Below, piece by piece: positions 60,783 through 64,000 of a stretch of DNA of 64,000 nucleotides. This stretch comes from Ascidia mentula. Taxonomy: Eukaryota > Chordata > Ascidiacea > Phlebobranchia > Ascidiidae. How positions within the stretch are numbered: the stretch's first letter is position 1; every line of letters starts with the position of its first letter. The notes under the pieces were generated by a model, which made no database searches, was not told the origin of the DNA, and saw only the letters and a list, made by a program, of their open reading frames with translations. Position numbers and translations under genes: made by a program. The stretch lies in the NCBI GenBank assembly GCA_947561715.1, contig OX387203.1, positions 3,286,001-3,350,000 of the forward strand, written 5' to 3'.

Positions 60783-61679
60783 GGCACAACACTTGCAGGG
60801 GTTCAACTCGATCAAGTTCTCTATTACTTTACCTGCATTACTTTCCTAACAAACCTGCATCATGTAATGTAACATTAACATAGAAAGCACAACATTTAAA
60901 GAAACAAGTGCAGATTATCCGCACTCCTGTCGATGACAGCATTTCACATGAGAAGTACGTGCTACAGTTTAGCGAGGTGGAAAATAAGGGGAATTGCTTC
61001 CAGCAAACGATTGAAGCGCGAACGTTCTTTTCCTGCTCGATTGGCGCACCCGCAGGGCAACGAACTAGAAAACCAAGATTTCGTGCGCATACAAACAAAG
61101 GCCCTGTTGGAATGGGGGGATTAATACCACTAGCGCGTTCGAGGGCAAACTGTGTTTCAAGGCAAAAGCATGTTGGACACTTAACAGTAAACATACAAAT
61201 TATATGCGGGATTACACTCATCCCAACTTTTCCTTCGACCGAGAAACCACGACCATCTATATATATCACCTATTTTCTGCTAAATATACTGCCCTTACCA
61301 ACAAACCTACCTACAGATACAATGAAAACTATCGCTTTACAGCCAGTCACCTGAATGGACCTTATTATATAACGACTAATAACTACACGACTTTTGACAG
61401 TACATAATATTTACGTGGTGTCAACGTATTGAAGTCGCAAACGACAGGAGATATAACGTACTTGGCCTGCATGGTAAAACAGCGTTTCAACGTTTTGCGA
61501 CAGTTATGCATATAACTAATAAGCAACATGCCTTTCAAACCTTTCGCTATGGACGCACAACTTGTTCTGCTCTGTTTTACCAAGTCAAACTTTCAAACAT
61601 GAATTCTTGGTTGTTGTGAACGCAAAAATTAGTTTTCGTCAAGCTCAAAGCAAACAAAATGTACCACTCTAGCCGCTAC
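60783..61679. other. ACVR2 5' leader region
   Basis: About 900 bases between the ACVR2 start codon and the CpG-rich segment. Likely 5' UTR, outron or first intron; no protein I can support on either strand. Confidence 0.35.
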
Positions 61680-61870
61680 TTCGCTATCGCAATACTCCCG
61701 AGAAAGGCGACAGCGCGACTCCAACACTTCCACACAGAGCGAGGGGACAAGAAATGCGTCGCGCGCGTGTGAAGGGGAGAGAGCAGTCGGTCGTCGCGCA
61801 TCGATACGTGACGAGACAGTGCGGCGTCATTGGATCACGTGACCCACGAAAACACAATGGTTGACGGCGA
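61680..61870 (-). promoter_or_regulatory. CpG-rich promoter candidate for ACVR2
   Basis: A sharply GC- and CpG-rich island in AT-rich surroundings. It contains a palindromic E-box with USF/MITF-type flanks (TCACGTGACC, core 61836-61841), an ATTGG at 61829-61833 (CCAAT on the minus strand) and TGACG half-sites. It lies about 0.9-1.1 kb upstream of the receptor start codon. Confidence 0.5.
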
Positions 61871-62572
61871 CCATACTAGTAACCATACTACAACACTATC
61901 AGTCAGGCTATTGCCCCACAGAATTGGGTTCTAGCAGTGTTTTCTCCAATTTAAAGCTGCGCAAAAATTTAAAATTATGTCATGCAAAGACTAAGCAGCA
62001 TAAATGTAAAAATACAAAACTAATGCACACAAAGCGGATTGCATTGTAAAAAGTGCCACTCATTGTATAATATGTTAAATATGATTTTAAAGTTTAAAAT
62101 ATTCAAATACCTGACAGTTACGGACATATTAACCATATGAACACAAAGCTATTGTATTTAGGACATTAGGTCAAATGTTGGTCCACAGCATGAATATAAA
62201 AATAGTTTGATAAAGATACACTTGGGTCGGTGGTTCTTACCATTGGTTTGATCAAACCGATACATGGGTTGGGCAAAGGTTTCAATTGTTTTTCAATAAT
62301 TGTTTTTTTTGCGTTTGATCGTGAAAACAAAAGTAAATTAGTCTCATTAAAGAAAACAAAAGGGTAGATTGTGGCCATTGATCATTTGACCAAGACTGTA
62401 AAGCAACAATAAACATTGACAATTCCATTATGCAATCTGCATGCGCTATGAAACACAGAAATATTTTATCTGAACAAGGTTTTTATGCTGCTGGTTAGAA
62501 TACACTTGACAAATCTCAGCAAGCAACAAAAAAAATACTCAAAACCAATTGTTGGCAATGAGCATAACTTAC

Positions 62573-62686
62573 ATCATAAAAAATCAACAGAAATATTAAT
62601 TTCAACTAAAGTGCATCGTCAGTTTCCATGCTGAAAGAAATAAAAAAAACTTTTTTTGGTTAAATTTTCTGTTGATTTTTTATGAT
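62573..62686. mobile_element. Small MITE with perfect 21-bp inverted repeats
   Basis: Positions 62573-62593 and 62666-62686 are perfect inverted copies (ATCATAAAAAATCAACAGAA start), 114 bp in all, without coding capacity. Confidence 0.75.
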
Positions 62687-63193
62687 AAAAGATTGCAAAA
62701 GCTACTTTATTGGACACCACCTTGCATAATTCCATAACTTTACCCATTTGCACATTACGTTATTACATTAATCATTACCACCCATGTGTGCAATACTGCA
62801 AATATACATTGTTTATTCTGGTGTTAAATCAAAAAAGAAAGACTTGAACATTGTAATTGACTTAAAAGCCTGAATGTTTGATAACAAAGCCACAAATCTA
62901 CTGATTTGTTGATAGAAATCAGCAACAGAAGAAACACTAACGTAAAGTCCAATATTAAATCTGTGTTTGGTAGATTCCATTTCGTTTGAACCTATTTCAT
63001 TCCAATTGGTATTGTTTATAGGCTAAACTATTTGTCATTATACGGACATTTAAAAAAAAACAGCTAAATGGTACATGGGTAACTTGTGAACCTCCATAAA
63101 GGCTAAAAGAAAACAGTCCTGCATCTTAAATAAAATTTAAACATCACACAACTTCATATGGTTCAAAGTAAACGCCATTAACGACACGCACGC

Positions 63194-63340
63194 ACAGTGT
63201 TGCCAGGTGAAATTTTCTAAAACCGCCCAACGTCTTGTCAAAACTAGCCCAAAAACCGCCCAAAAAGAAATTTCTGAAACAAGCCCAAAACCAGCCCAAT
63301 TTTACTCTGACTTGGCTTGAAATCGGCAACTGTTCGTGAA
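63194..63340. repeat. Possible hAT-like remnant with CCCAAAA motifs
   Basis: CAGTGTTGCCAGGTGAAATT at the left and a partial inverse (GAAATCGGCAACTG) at the right enclose repeated GCCCAAAA and GCCCAA motifs. No clear target duplication. Confidence 0.3.
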
Positions 63341-64000
63341 TTGTCGCACTCGGTAGCTTTAACCTACCGCGGTTACGTTTTTTCACATTTGGTTCTGACC
63401 ATGGCGCCACCTATTACATTTTCTTTAATTGCAAGGAGAATAAATTCATAGCAAAAACGTTGCAATATTAGATGAATTTGGGTCATAATATAACTGAAAC
63501 CAACAACTTTAAAAAACGCAATCAATCAATACTTGTCTTTTTACAACTGCAAAATCTCGTACATCTGTATTCCGTAGTTTCGCCACACACGTGCGTAAAG
63601 CGATCAAACGTGAAAGCTGTAAGCATTATTGTAAAAAAATTTACACACCACGAAAGACCTCTTGACTGCATTGTTTCCTCAAGCAATCCTTAGTTCATTG
63701 GTTACTATATTTTAAATTTGTTTGTAAAAATAACATTTCCTCCGCACCATTGCTGCTTTGCAAAAACGACTCCAGTTGCATGGTTCAAGTTCCTGTCGCA
63801 CCCACCCACCCACTGCGTGTTTCTCTGAACGCATTATTACTCTCTGCGCCGTACGATTGTTTCGTTTGTCGGGAAATGAACGCATTGGTTTACGCTTGGT
63901 ATGAGACATTAGTGCCAGAATGCGTGATTATAGGGGTTGAAAATGGCATTGGCGAACCCGCCCAATAAACCGCAACCCGCAACTCGTAAAAATAACCCGC

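Larger units (their letters stand above)
61871..64000. other. Intergenic, right end of window
   Basis: No gene I can support. It contains a small MITE (62573-62686), a possible hAT-like remnant (63194-63340) and a CCCGC-rich edge at 63955-64000. Confidence 0.45.

Noticed and set aside
60908-61354. 148-codon open frame on the plus strand upstream of ACVR2
   Set aside because: No start context, splice pattern, domain or composition bias that would support a gene; it lies in the presumed ACVR2 leader.

Overview
The window looks like sea-squirt (tunicate, probably Ciona) genomic DNA: AT-rich, compact genes with introns mostly of 60-600 bases, GT-AG splice sites, many small repeats, and animal muscle and signalling genes. 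The species is inferred from gene content and gene compactness and was not checked by a search. Positions 1-32426 (+) hold the 3' part of a nebulin gene. I traced 114 exons, about 14.0 kb of coding sequence (about 4,674 residues, about 125 actin-binding repeats) and a C-terminal SH3 domain. The frame closes exactly across all 114 exons. Repeats are grouped in clear seven-repeat super-repeats, each on six exons, up to about 15.6 kb (a seven-exon, diverged tenth follows to 17.2 kb), then become irregular, and end in C-terminal repeats resembling those of vertebrate nebulin. The introns carry a SINE, a MITE, a 32-bp perfect foldback and hammerhead-ribozyme-like motifs. Tail to tail with nebulin lies a minus-strand gene (32804-35041) for a membrane-anchored CAP/GLIPR1-like protein. 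Two tandemly duplicated minus-strand genes (36731-39238 and 40943-43007) encode type II membrane proteins with EGF modules and a C-terminal intelectin lectin domain. They would be cell-surface lectins, plausibly for microbe recognition. Positions 43217-53746 are dominated by two oppositely oriented copies of one CACTG-ended DNA transposon. The left copy (5.84 kb) appears complete, with an 802-codon DDE-type transposase and a second, multi-exon gene for a SAMD3-like SAM-domain protein. The right copy (3.38 kb) has two large internal deletions. Both carry a 34-bp minisatellite. A hAT-type MITE with a perfect 8-bp target duplication sits in the 1.3-kb spacer. After a gene-poor stretch, 55528-60782 (-) encodes a complete type II activin receptor (signal peptide, cysteine-rich ectodomain, one membrane helix, Ser/Thr kinase). 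A CpG-rich segment with CCAAT and CACGTG boxes about 1 kb upstream is its likely promoter. No convincing gene was seen in 62-64 kb, which holds only small repeats.
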